DNA of 64,000 nt from Blasia pusilla (GCA_050084515.1 CM114275.1:19592001-19656000); one strand, 5' to 3'. Positions 11,003 through 22,217 are shown, counted from the stretch's first letter. The notes: generated by a model from the letters alone, not told the origin. Numbers and translations are program-made.

Positions 11003-11619
11003 GTAATGCTAACGCGCGTGAATGGAGGAATAGGGTTTTGGCTTATGTAGGTCATTCAAAAGGAATATATGTGTGTTTAGATAAGTTTCATTCACCACCT
11101 CCACATCCCAAATGTGCTCAGGGAATCAATGAAACAAATCTATAACTCGAGTTCGTGAATCAAAAATCTCAAAATTACCAAGCAAGTTTAGTGACACAAG
11201 AGATTTCCACACTCACAACCTCTCACTTAATGTGGAGTAAATTGGAGTTTGTTTAGGACACAACAAGGGCGCAAATATCCAAGCGTGTCACAAACAAAAT
11301 CCAACAACCCCCAAAAGGCCCGCAACAGATTTCTCCAAAATTCCTAGAACCCTTGAAAGCCCTTAGCTCTCAGGGAACCAATAAAATTTGGAGCCTAATC
11401 CAAAAAACACTCAAAGAATAGGCATAAAATGAGATAAATCATGGAAATGAGGGATAAATTTGGTTAATTAGCCCCAAACCCCTTCTTTATAAGCATTTCT
11501 AGGCCCACTTGTGAGTCCAAAACTTATGGGTTTATTTCAAATGAGAAGTTGGAGGAGGGAGGAGGGTAGGGAGGAGGTTCAAATTTTGACTTTGCCAACC
11601 CCACCGTGCCACATGGTGG
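11003..11619. other. unassigned AT-rich stretch
   Basis: No open reading frame of note, no transposon end and no tandem repeat recognised. Confidence 0.4.
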
Positions 11620-12090
11620 TTCGGGATTCAAGGGAAGCGGGCCACACACATGCTAAGCGGGCTTTTCACACATGAACACATGGCACCACCAGATTCCCTA
11701 GAATTGACATGAGAAGTGGCTCGGACGGCGTGGGATTTGGGTTGGATGGCACGGGCGAAAGCTCGGACAGTGCAAGCTCGCGGCCCGTGCGGGGGGCTGG
11801 CGGGTTTGCGAGCACCCATGTGGGTCGAGGGGTTTCGGGTTGGGGGTTGCGTGTGGGCGAGCGGGCGGACCGGCCCGCACGGGGGGCGGGTGAGGGGGGG
11901 AGCATTGCGGCAACAAATTGGAGGGCACGATGTGGGCACGACCAAAAATAAGCGTCCCGCGCGATGCGCACTGGTTGAGCAAGGATGGAATGCTTGGTGG
12001 GCACGGGCACGGGCTCGGAGCATCGGGGCTCATGGAGCCCGCACCCAGGTCCGCACGGACATGTCCATCCTCGGGATGGACATATGTTCG
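11620..12090. other. GC-rich island
   Basis: About 470 bp with sharply higher GC than both flanks. Overlapping ORFs appear in most frames here simply because stop codons are rare; none shows a domain. At 12060-12082 there is an inverted repeat (ATGTCCATCC, 3-base spacer, GGATGGACAT). It may be an untranslated region or an LTR fragment of an element I cannot name. Confidence 0.4.
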
Positions 12091-12269
12091 CGGACGCGGA
12101 CTTTGTCTATGTGCAACCTTGATAATAGTATGATGAAGTCAAAAATATTAAGCATAAACTATTTGAACTCAAAATCTTCCAACTCAAAATCACCATCTAT
12201 GGAACTTGATGAAGAAACATGCATTCATCTTTATCCAAGGCCCAAGAGGGATAGTATTTCTCAAGACCC

Positions 12270-12522
12270 TCATAGACAAATGTGCGTCAATGTTGAACAT
12301 GAGAAGTCTAGTAGGCTCACACTAAGATGGATGTGCGTCCGACAAGTCTATTGAAGGAGACACAAGATTTCAGACGCAAGCAAGGTTAAGTGTTTCAAGT
12401 AATGAGGGTCGTGACCTAGTAAACCGAAACCAAACGTACAGCAAGACTTGAGAGGAGCTCAAGTCCCATAAGAGTTGGGTGCGAAGAGGATTTGGAACTT
12501 GACTAGCATTTGAGGTTTTGTT
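12270..12522 (-). mobile_element. fragment of LTR family C
   Basis: On the minus strand this matches part of the LTR-like repeats at 37.1-37.9 kb and 44.22-44.99 kb. Shared blocks include GCAAGACTTGAGAGGAGCTC and CTAGTAGGCTCACACTAAG. It is cut on the right by Gypsy copy G2 at about 12523. Confidence 0.6.
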
Positions 12523-14536
12523 AGGGGTCGCCCATTCCAGTTACATATGGATTGGAGCATGTTGGGTCTAGGAGCAGTGCTTACTCAAAGGGATGACGAG
12601 GAGAGGGAGTTCGTTGTGGCTTACGCGAGCCGATCGAACGACATTGCAGAGGCGAAGTACATCTCCTATGAGGGAGAGTGCTTGGCTGCAATGTGGGCCG
12701 TGGCACATTTTAGGTGCTATTTATTCGGCAACCCTTTCACACTTATCACTGATCATCAGCCGTTGAGGTGGTTGATGGAGTCCGACAAGCTTACGGGAAA
12801 GCTTGCCAAGTGGGCTCTATTACTACAGGAGTATGAGTTTGAGGTGGTTCATAGGCCAGGTCGGCTGAACCAGGATGCGGATGGGTTGAGTCGTAACCCA
12901 TGTCCGAGTCAGAGAGACGACACAGGAGCTCGATGGCACGGAGAGAGTGATGAGGAGATGGTGCCCGGTTGGCATGCATCTGCCTATCTTTGTTGGTTGA
13001 CTATGGCAGGTCAGCCACAGGTGATGACTCCAGCGGTGGGGTTGGATGATGAGTCTTTGGATTCGGAGGTTAGTGAGGAGGCGACAGGTGGTCATGATAT
13101 CCATGACGACGTGGAGGTTGTGGAGTTCTTGCGCACTGGCATCATTGCGAGTACAGTGAGTGCTAGGGAGCGGGATCGGATCCTACATAGAGCCAAGAGG
13201 ATCAGGTGGGAGGGGACTCACATTTTGCAGGTATGGGGAGATGGTAGGATACGAGTGGTACCTCATCCTTCCCCTAGCGAGCACGTGTAGTGCGACATGC
13301 CCATGAGGAGTTGGGACATTTCGGAGTAAAGCGTATTTACGCCTTACTCCAGGTTCAATATTGGTGGCGCGGCATGCATCTCTGGGGGTACAACGGTTTG
13401 TGGCGGATGTATGGTATGACAGAGTGCGAGCATCCTTCAATGCTCCCACTCAGATTACATCCTTTGCCGATTATGGGTTTAGGTTATCGGTGGAGTTTAG
13501 ACTTTGCGGGACCTTTGCCATTGACGGGCGTTATCATAGGTGCGTGTTGGTCATGGTGGAGCATTTCTCCAAGTGGATAGAGTTGGTGGCACTACGAGAC
13601 AAAGCGGCGAGGGAACAGCTTATGCGTTTCTAGATCGTGTGCTTAGTCACTTTGGTGCACCGGCGGAGGTGTTGACTGACTAGGGTACCAAGTTCAGGGG
13701 AGAGTTTCAGGCCTTGTGTGATCAGGCGCTGATAGATCACCGCACCACGTCTAGAGATCATCCTGAGGCGGATGGGTTGGCGGAGAGAGTGGCATGAGGC
13801 GGTGAAGAGAGGATTGCGCAAGTATGGCTTGCAGCGGGGATAGTTGAGGGAGTGGGACCTACAGTTGCCATGGTTGGCTATGGGTTATCGCTTTAGTCGG
13901 CAGGCATCCTTGGCGTCATTTTCACCATACTTTTTGCTCTTTGGGAGAGAGCCAGATTTACTTGCAGCAATTCGACGTGACATGGCGGAGGTGTTAGATC
14001 TTGATGATCCAGATATGTGGGTACAAGCATGTGCTCAGAGGGCAGAAGTTTTTCGTAGAGTTATGCCTATGGCCTTTGAGAACTTAGCTATTGCCCAGCA
14101 TAGAGATACATTGAGGTACGCGACCATTCGTGGAGGAGGTTATCATCCAGGGATTAGGAGGTTTCATCCTGGAGATTACGTGTATTTACAGCAGGCGGCA
14201 CCCACAACCCTAGATGTCACTGCATGGCGCACGATCCTACGTGTGTGCGAGGTATTACCGACCGGAGTCCTCATGTTGGAGGGACGGGATGGTATGGTTT
14301 GGAAGGACCATGTGCGCAATTGTGCGCCATGTCATCTTCCAAAGGTAGATGGGACGGTGGATCCGAGTTTGGTAGTGGTACCTGCAGGCTTGAGGTGTAT
14401 GTTGTGCGGATCTGCGAGGGGGGCAGCCACCATGTTGGTATGTGATGGTTGTTCTCGAGGGTGGCATATGTCATGTCTGACCCCCCCTCTTGATGTGGTT
14501 TCCACGGGACGATGGATGTGTCCGAGATGTGTATAG
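12523..14536 (+). pseudogene. Gypsy pol (RNase H, integrase) with C-terminal PHD finger, G2
   Basis: 3' part of the Gypsy polyprotein. RNase H comes first (FQLHMDWSMLGLGAVLTQ; ITDHQPLRWL; VHRPGRLNQDADGLSR) and is open to a stop at 13288-13290. The integrase follows in shifted frames: zinc-binding region RHAHEELGHFG (13290 on), first catalytic Asp in RWSLDFAGPLPLT, second Asp in LTD followed by a stop (13681), and the Glu in HPEADGLAER. The last ORF (13844-14536) contains the integrase C-terminus and then a PHD finger at about 14397-14533: CMLC, CDGC, H, C, WMCPRC, a complete C4-H-C3 pattern with the usual Trp. RT is absent because the copy begins at the RNase H boundary. At least two frameshifts and several stops make it non-functional. 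Integrase would insert the cDNA; the PHD finger probably steers target choice by reading histone tails (inference). Confidence 0.85.
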
Positions 14537-14614
14537 GGTAGTAGGTCATGTCAGAGAGATGTGATATTTTCTATCTGGAGTTGGGGGGATCCAATTGCCA
14601 GCTAGGGGGGCGAT

Positions 14615-15953
14615 TGTGTGATCAACATGTATATGTATGAGTTGATTTTTGTAAATGTGTGGATCGACCCGTGTGTGGGGAAGATCGGTGTTGTGTGGTG
14701 TAAATGTGACCAGCAATGTATGTTGTGTAGCGATATGTATCGCATACGACCGGTATCACATCATCGAGTAGCCGATAGGCCGAGATCTATCGTGGATAGG
14801 GCGTAGGAGCCAGCAGACTATCTTGAGTGTAACTTTGTCCCACGGTGTCGGATGAGGTTGAGGATAGGTCCATTATGTCAGGAACGTTGTTTCTGACAAC
14901 TTTCATGTTGAGGTCTTTTACAGCCGGGTGACTTGTTGACCAGGTCACCCGCCCCTGGTAACCTGTGCGCGCAGGTTACCAAGGGAAGGGCTATTTTTAG
15001 GGGAAGAGCCTTTTGGCTCTTCCCAACCCTATATAAGAGAGGATGATGGCTTTCCTAAGCCATCTTTCTCATGTTGGGCCGTTGGAGCACCTCCCTTGTA
15101 TGTGTGTGAGCTAGGACTAGGGTGCTAGCGTCCGGATTCCTTGATAGCACAGGGTGGACGAGGCTCGATATGCCGATGTAGATTGAGGAGTGGAGTTTAA
15201 GGCCGGGTGTGTCTTTTTTACTACTCTTTATTTTTACATGAGAAAGATCTCAGGGGGCTGGTGGGAATTCGTTGTTTGCAGGTAGGCAGGCGAGTTGCCT
15301 TGGTCGGGAGCCCCAGGAGACGCATGTGTTTTTCATTTTTCTGTTTGGAAGGCCGTGGGCGGAAGCGCTGTCCGTTTTTCTCAGATTTTGTTGGTGCACA
15401 AGAATTGGGGACAGCGGCAGAGTGTAGTACGGAGTGGGCGTCGGGTGTACGCGAGTGAGGGTGTCGAGAGAAAGAAGAAAAGAAGGTTTGGGTCTTGTAG
15501 CCGTCGGGGGGCTGTTAAGTAAATATGGCTAGCTAGGTCGCGGCGGCGACGGGCGAGGGGCCCGCATAGGGCCGCGGGCCATGGTTCCCCCCCCCCTCCA
15601 ACGTGGTAGGACAGAGCATGGTCGGTCGGTGTGCGATTGTAGCGAACGTGGAAGGACGGACGAGGTCGGTCCAGCGAACGCGGTGGCGCATGGGCAACGT
15701 GATGGCAGGGAGGATGTCGACGTGATGAGTGACCGACATAGTTGGACAACGGGCGTGACATGATGTTTTGGGGCGCGACAGGGCGTTGCGAGAGTTGACG
15801 ATGGAGGGGCAGTGTGCATGATGCCGACGGGTTGTCCGCATCTGTTGACGGGAGGATCGACGTGTTGGTCGAGGAGAGTATAGTGTTGCGGAGATTGTCA
15901 TCTCACGTGGAGGAGTGCATGTTGGCGGTGCAGCAGGTTGGAGGGCGTGATCA
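14615..15953 (+). mobile_element. complete LTR of Gypsy family G
   Basis: A 1339-bp LTR beginning TGTGTGATC and ending GTGATCA, preceded by a polypurine tract. It has a TATA box at 15030-15037 and a palindromic block just upstream. The U3 and early R match the split LTR of G1 closely; the 3' third (15.4-15.9 kb) is GC-rich and does not match G1. Confidence 0.8.
14927..15037 (+). promoter_or_regulatory. palindromic U3 promoter block with TATA box
   Basis: Three successive inverted repeats precede the TATA box. GGTGAC (14927) pairs with GTCACC (14944). TGGTAACCTG (14956) pairs with CAGGTTACCA (14972). GGGAAGAGCC (15001) pairs with GGCTCTTCCC (15015) across a TTTT loop. TATATAAG lies at 15030-15037. 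The same three palindromes occur in the G1 LTR (7145-7050, minus strand) with few changes. They could bind dimeric transcription factors or form hairpins in the RNA or DNA; which one is unknown. Confidence 0.65.
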
Positions 15954-16310
15954 GGTAACCCATTCGAGTCCCTTTTCCCGCACTTGTCGTGTGTGATTGA
16001 GAGTGCTGGGTATCGGGTAGTAGCTGGTGCTAGATGGGTGCAGTGATGGTGACGAGTTTAGATTCTTTTCATGTGTAGCATGTTGGTGGATATACGGCGG
16101 TTTCCGAGTAGGGGTCCCGTGTATGATCCGAGAGAGTGTCACTAGGTTAGGTGAGTCAGTTGGGAGGCTCATGGTGAGCCCGAGTGTTGAGCGTGTGTGA
16201 GGCCGAGTATATCATCACGGGATTGATGTTCGCATAGGTGAGCTAGTGAGGCGTGTGGGAGACTCTCGGTGAGTCTGAGTGCTTGAGCGGATGAGACAGG
16301 GTTTGTCATC
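15954..16310 (+). other. leader of Gypsy family G
   Basis: The stretch between the LTR end and the gag ATG. It is conserved with G1 (6423-6093, minus strand). The first bases after the LTR (GGTAACCCATTCGAG) should be the primer-binding site, but I could not assign a tRNA. Confidence 0.5.
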
Positions 16311-16518
16311 ATGGCGTTCTTCCAAGGCTTGGAAGAACGGGGTAGTGCGAGCAGTAGTAGTGGTGTGACACGGAGTGGAGTGAGATACCGAGGGGTTACC
16401 ACTGAGGAGCTCCCTCGACATCCATCCGTGGTTGGATCGTCATCACTGGACATTGGGTCTGGTGACGAGATCATAGACAGAGACAGTAGTACTTGGCAGG
16501 AGATGGACGACATGGGCC
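16311..16518 (+). pseudogene. Gag N-terminus, truncated, G2
   Basis: Starts at ATG 16311 (MAFFQGLEERGSAS) and reads cleanly through TRSGVRYRGVTTEELPRHPS to WQEMDDMGP. It matches the Gag N-terminus of G1, then leaves the alignment at about 16518. Everything after that belongs to the non-LTR element, so only about 69 Gag residues remain. Unlike G1, its start codon is intact. Confidence 0.75.
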
Positions 16519-18692
16519 CACTTATTTCCTCATCGATTTGGAGTGGCAACTCCTGGAGGTTGTGAGGCTGTGATGCATGGGATTCGATCCACTCTTGATA
16601 TTCATCCAGATTGGGTAGCAATTCAAGTCGATGTGGCTAACGCATTCAATTCAGTTTCTCGTGCGGCCATCTTTGAGGAGTTATGTTGTACATGAGGAAA
16701 AATTGCAAGCCTCATTCCATTTGTTTGCTCCTTCTATGCCTATGATACCCCCATTATCTATTCCCATCATGCTACTTCCGGGGAATATAGTATTCTACAA
16801 TCGGCTTGTGGCACACGTCAAGGTGATCCCATGGGTGGCCCACTCTTTGCCATTACCCACTTTCATGCCCTTCGAGCATCACTGCAAGCATTTCCATCTT
16901 GTCTTTTCCCTTCTATTGCTGATGACACTCAAATTATAGGTCCTCCTTCTGAAGTGGTTCCTGCTTATACCCATTTCATGGAGCAACTCTCTTTCTTAAA
17001 CCTTAAAGTCCTACCTAGTAAATGTGGAGTATGGTCTCCTTCATGCCTTCCTTCAACATTCACCCCACCTACTCCTGATTTTCCCATCTACATTGAAGGG
17101 GTTAGGGTTCTTGGGGTCCCAATTGGCTTCATCGACTATGTCTAAAAGTTCTTGGATGAGGCCCTTTTGAAAGACGTGGAATGGCTTCATTTGTTACCTC
17201 ATCTTGGGGATCCCCAAGTGGCTTATGGGATTCTCTCCCAATTTTTTCTACGACGTCCTTCCTACCTTCTTCGCACTTGTCCTCCCACTTCAAGGTTCTT
17301 ACATCAGTTGGCCTCTTTTGACGCTTCTATCTTGGCAACTTTTGGTCAACTTCTTGGCCCGAATACCTTTGAGGGAGAGGATGGTGTCTTTGCTTCATGA
17401 CAAGCTATCTTGCCTATTTCTTTTGGAGGGGTGGAATTTTCCACCACAGTCGCATATGCTCCCGTAGCCTTTTTGGGGAGTTGGGCGTTGGTAGCACCAA
17501 TTATGGCTTCAAGGTTTCTCCAAGGAGATACACCTATCTTGATGGATCATATCGCCCATGTAGAGGAGGGGAACTTGTTATTTCAACAACAACTTCCTCT
17601 TGCTACACAAGCAATTCTACCCCCTTTCAGTCAATTGATTACGGAAGGGCTTGATTGACTTCAAGAGCATATCTCCGAGAATTAGCATCAAATCAACTTT
17701 TCCAGCATTCTCTCCGAGGCATCCTCTAACGCTCATGGAGCTCGGCTGCATTCAAGTGCGTGTACCAAAGCGGGGGCATGGCTTATTGCAAATCCTCTTA
17801 TTCTTCCATTTCATCTTTCGTCTTTTTTCTCGGAGTATATTCTTGATAGCTTTGCGGTTAAGTCTTGGAATTCCCCATCCTTCTTTGTTAGGTTTGCCAA
17901 ATTGTGTATGCGAGGATCCCATTGATGCCAAGGGTATCCATATTCTTCGATGTGCACGTGGTGGAGAACAAACGGCCACACATGATGTCATTAGAGAGGC
18001 GGTAGCATCGGTGGCTCGTACTACATGATACGCCATTGGGCAAGAGCAACTCCATGTCTTACCTTCAACCACACAAGCAACCTCTCGTCGGAGAGTGGAT
18101 CTTGTTATGTCTCCAAGTGGATTCCGGATACTAGGTGATGATGTGGTTGCTGATCCAACACGTTCGGACTTGGTGTGTTGAGCTGCACATACCAAAGGTT
18201 TGACGGCCAAAGCTGCAGCAAGAATCAAGGAGTTAAGTTATGCTGTGAGACATACGACTGATGGATTTATTCCTTTTGCAGTGCAAGTATTTGGTCATTT
18301 ACATGTGTCTTTTGATACTTTCATGAAAACATGTGCTCACCACTCCCTCGAGAATCATCACATTGCCCCTTCCCATAGTCCTTCTCTCTCTGTAGTTACT
18401 ACTTATTTTTGGCAATGCATCTGAGTGGCCTTACAACGTGCACAAGCATTGGCATTGATACGTCGTGCGGAGGTGGTGGGGGGTCGCTCGCCTTGTCGTC
18501 CATTCACGTCTGACCAACCACTCGTGTTTTTGTCAGATTTTTTTCAGGCTATCAATCGTTGAGTCGGTGTTTGCGTTGGCTAGTTGCCATTTTATTTTTG
18601 CATTCTTTTATGCATTTTTTGACTCCTCTTTTGAGATGTTATTACCTTTCTTTGTCCTCTTTCGAGGTTTATTTTTTAATAAAGTGGATATA
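16519..18692 (+). pseudogene. non-LTR retrotransposon, 5'-truncated copy 1
   Basis: A single ORF product spread over several frames. RT core: IQVDVANAFNSVSRAAIF (about 16620-16670), CGTRQGDPMGGPLFA (about 16805-16850) and SIADDTQIIG (about 16910-16945), where ADD is the catalytic pair. Downstream come a thumb region (VRVLGVPIGFIDYV, then QLLGPNTFEGE), a Cys/His segment (CVCEDPIDAKGIHILRC, GGEQTATHD) at about 17905-17985, and RRVDLVMSPSGFR with a tail ALQRAQALALIRRAEV at about 18430-18475. This RT plus Cys/His plus nuclease-like C-terminus is the layout of non-LTR elements with a restriction-like endonuclease; that domain call is an inference from layout. The 5' end is missing, as expected for target-primed reverse transcription. 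The 3' end lies near AATAAAGTGG (about 18680). Confidence 0.7.
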
Positions 18693-19990
18693 TTTACATG
18701 CTAACTAGTTATGTTAATAAGTCCAATCTAATCTACATGTTGAATACCAGGTCTTTTTTTTTACATTTATGGAAAAAATTTTGCATATGTGTTAACAAAA
18801 CGGAAAAAAAATCCTCATTCACTTGTGTACTTGTTGTTCATCGTTCATAAACATCAATTCTATGGTTTACATTACTTACAAACCCTTTCTTACCTTAGTG
18901 GGGTAAGATGACAGTTTTAAGACCACTCAAAATTAGTCCCAATTAGAGGCCACACATGTGGCATTTATCTAATTTATTAGTTTAATAAAATGAGTATAAA
19001 ATTCAATGTCGAGGAAAGAGGACGAGTTTATCTTCATTGTAACTCCCGGCGGATTACCTCCTAGGTACCCCATTAAGTAAGAATGATGTGAAAGCCCTAT
19101 TAACTGCATATGATAAAAATACATTTAAGAGAAAGAGCAAAATCCTAACTTTTAAAGTTGCATATTTTGATAGGTACCTCGTTGAGTTTACTCTAAAAAT
19201 AGTTATAAAAAAGAGGTATGTACCTAGGTAGGTATCTCGTAAGGGGTCAACCCAAGCTATAGAGATGGGCTACTCTTATGTTTTGTCCATGTTTAAAATG
19301 AGTTAGTGTACATAGCCTCAAAACTATCCGAAGATTTTAGAAAACAAATTCTTGAAACTCTTGTCTCTATTATTTTATAGGGTCAAAGGACGGAATGGTA
19401 CACTATTGTGTGAAAGTGTGCATGTGCATTGATTGATTGATTTATTTAATTAAGATGACACAAATTAAGAAGGTGTCATGAGCTCCTTTTCTAGTATGGA
19501 TATTATGGCATTTGCATTTGCTCCATGAATAATCATGCCGTTCTTTGAACATGAACTAACTAGTCTAGATGTAACTTTTTTTCGACGACGTTCACTTGCA
19601 ATGTTGGTTCATTATACAAATAGATATGGAAGGATTATTTTCCATTATAAAATTAAAAGGTAAATTTTTTACAATGATTTATAACATAAAATGAGGAATT
19701 TATATAAAATTTTAATATTTTCACTTTTAATGATCAAAGGATATAAAATCTTATGTTAATATCATATGCCCAAATTTATTTCAATCTCAAATTGATCTCT
19801 ATCTTTTCTACAAAATTATCCACTAGTTTTTTTTAATGAATTTTGCTAGAACAACTCCAAATAGTACTATTTGTACCATATTTAATTAAGTATTGCAATA
19901 ATATGAAATTTGGTGAGTGAGGTTCATTTATATGAGAATCCCCTTAAATCTTGCAAGTTTTCCAATAAAAGTTGCAAAGTCCCCTTTTTG
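18693..19990. other. AT-rich spacer, nothing recognised
   Basis: Rich in A and T with many stops in all frames. No gene, LTR end, tandem repeat or RNA gene identified. Confidence 0.5.
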
Positions 19991-19992
19991 CA

Positions 19993-21784
19993 TTTTGAAT
20001 TCTTGGGGTTCTAATTGGCTACATCAAATATGTCTCCAAGTTCTTGGATGAAGCCCTTTTGAAAGACTGGTAAGATGTCCGTGCGATGCAAGGGAAATAA
20101 AAAAGTGTTTAAGAGTTAGTGTATAGCCCGTGAAGGGAAGAGATTAATAATGCTTCACATAAATTCAATTTTTTTTCTTGCTGCCCAGTTGCATGTGAAA
20201 TATTTTCTTGCTGCCCAGTTGCCACATGTCAAGCTGAGAGGTGTTTGCAAATCAAGAAGACACTCTTCCATAATAATATAGATAGATGTAGTGTGGCTTC
20301 ATTTTTTACCTCATCTAAGAGATCCCCAAGTGGCTTGTGGGATTATCTTCTAATGTTTTGTACGATTTTCCTCCTACCTTTTTTGCACTTCTCCTTCCAC
20401 TTCACAATTCTTACACTGATTGGCCTCTTTTCGTACTTCTATCGTTACTACTTTCGATAAACTTCTTGATCATAATACATTTGAGGGAGATCATGTAATA
20501 TGGTTTCACGATAAGCTTTCTTCCTTGTTTCTTTAATGAGGCTTTTCTTCACAATAGTATTTGTACCAACAAATTGTTTAGGGAGTTGGGCTTTAGGTAT
20601 TCTAATTATGACGTCAAGGTTTTCCAAGGAGATGTACCTAACTTGATGGATCATATGGCCCATGTAGAGGAGGGGGATCTACTATTTCAAAATTGACGGA
20701 GATTTGCTTAGGCTCTTCTTCCTCATGCTACATAAGAAATTCTACCCCCTTTCAGTCCATTAATCACAAAAAAGCTCAATCGGCTCGAAGATCTTATCTT
20801 AGGGAATTCGCACCAAGTCAACTCTAACACTCATAAAGCTTATGTATGTTCATGTGCAGGGATAGAAGGAAGGGCATGACTTATTGAAAATCCTCTTATT
20901 CTTTTATTTCTTCTTCCTTGAAGTATATTATTGACAATTATATAATAATGCCTTAGACATTCTCATCCTTCTCTTCTAGGTGTGCAAATTTTTTTGTATA
21001 GGGAGTTAATTGATGCAAAGGATATCCACTTTCTCCGATGTGCACATATTTGTTGAACGAATGGCAACCCATGATGTGATTAGAGAGGAGATAGCATCAG
21101 TGGTGTGTACTGCATACGGCATTATTGGGCAAGAGCAACTTCATATCCTATCCTCTATTACACAAGCAACCTTGCATTGATGAGTTGATCTTATTATATC
21201 TTGAGAAGGCGTTCATCTATTGGATGATATGGTGGCCGTTGGTCCATACATTTTGACAAGGTATCTTGGATTGCACGTATTAAAGATTCTACAACTGGTA
21301 TAGCAACAAGAATCGAGTTAAGTTATGCGATGACATATAAGAGCGATAAATTAATTCCTTTTGCAATGGAAGTATCTGAGCACTTACATGCATCTTTTCA
21401 TACTTTCCTGAAAACATATGCTCACCACTCCATCAAGAATCATCTCCTTGCCTCTTATTGTAGTCCTCTCTTCGTTGTCACTACTTATTTTTGGTAGTGC
21501 GTCTCAATGACTTTTCAACGTGTACAAGCTTTAGCGTTGACACGTCAAGCTAAAGTGGTTGGGGCCACTCTCCTCCACTCATCTATTCAAGTTTGACCAA
21601 CCGCTAGTGTTCTTTTCAAATTGAGTTCAAGCTATTAATTGTACAACTCGTTGGTTTTGAGTGTTGGTTTGTTGTCATTTTCCTCTCGCATTCCGTTTTG
21701 CATTTATCGACTCCCGCCTTCTAGGAATGGTATTGCTTTTTTGTCTCTTTGAGGTTTGTTTTTATAATAAAGTGAATTTTACTA
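19993..21784 (+). pseudogene. non-LTR retrotransposon, 5'-truncated copy 2
   Basis: Homologous to copy 1 from its position 17106 to 18692, in the same orientation. Alignment anchors include TTCTTGGATGAAGCCCTTTT (20041), TCCCCAAGTGGCTTGTGGGA (about 20323) and the shared 3' end ATAATAAAGTGAAT (about 21770). It starts further downstream than copy 1, so it has a shorter 5' end. It is heavily mutated with no long ORF and contains a 220-bp Helitron at 20067-20286. Both copies stop at an equivalent 3' point, supporting independent 5'-truncated insertions or an old duplication. Confidence 0.7.
20067..20286 (-). mobile_element. 220-bp non-autonomous Helitron
   Basis: Interrupts the homology between the two non-LTR copies at an A|T dinucleotide without target duplication, as Helitrons do. 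On the minus strand it starts TCTATCTATATTATTATGG and ends GCATCGCACGGACATCTTACCAG-like, with the GTGCGATGCA core also present at the 3' ends at 35014 and 35334. The terminal CCAG departs slightly from the usual CTRR. It contains a direct repeat (TTTTCTTGCTGCCCAGTTGC at about 20173 and 20203). Confidence 0.7.
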
Positions 21785-22088
21785 ATTACAAGGGCCAATA
21801 GATTGATAGCCTTTTCTTACCACCATGAAATTTCATCTTGTATAAAAAATTTAGACTTTTTTCTCTCCACCTAATCTATCCGTGTCTTCCACCAGTATGT
21901 AACAATTTATTCACCTAATAGGGTCGCAAATTGTTTTTTTATGATACTAATAATGAAAATTTCCTTTAACCGCAAATTATGTGATGGGTCCTATTCAAAT
22001 TGCCCTAAAATGGTAACTTGTTTCGTAATTCCTCTTTCTTTCTTATGCTTTGACGGCAACTGGAATCCCGCGCCACAGTAGTGTCACT

Positions 22089-22217
22089 ATGAAGCTCGGC
22101 TTTGGCGTCAAGCCGAGCGATGTCTCCGATCCTACGAGCGGCGGTGGAAGCTCACCAGGGGACCAGTTCTGGGGGGTCGGCTGCGTCGTGCGTCTGTCTC
22201 TCTCTATTTGTTCTTAA
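22089..22217 (+). CDS. possible short ORF or first exon
   Basis: ATG at 22089 opens MKLGFGVKPSDVSDP then TSGGGSSPGDQFWG and stops at 22217 (42 residues). The local GC rise and Gly/Ser composition look coding-like, and GTCGGC or GTGCGT could serve as splice donors. I cannot find a following exon. Treat it as a candidate only. Confidence 0.2.
   Translation: MKLGFGVKPSDVSDPTSGGGSSPGDQFWGVGCVVRLSLSICS

Larger units (their letters stand above)
12523..16518 (+). mobile_element. Gypsy LTR retrotransposon copy G2, order pol-LTR-gag
   Basis: Same family as G1 but on the plus strand. The order is RNase H/integrase/PHD, polypurine tract (AGGGGGG at about 14604-14610), one full LTR (14615-15953), leader, and the start of gag (16311). 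A single complete element would show LTR-gag-pol-LTR, so this is either two head-to-tail elements sharing one LTR or two fragments joined at the LTR. It is broken on the left at RNase H and on the right at 16518, where non-LTR sequence begins. Confidence 0.8.

Noticed and set aside
11716-12354. 212-codon plus-strand ORF
   Set aside because: Lies in the GC-rich island where all frames are open by composition; no domain, and the tail runs into an LTR fragment.
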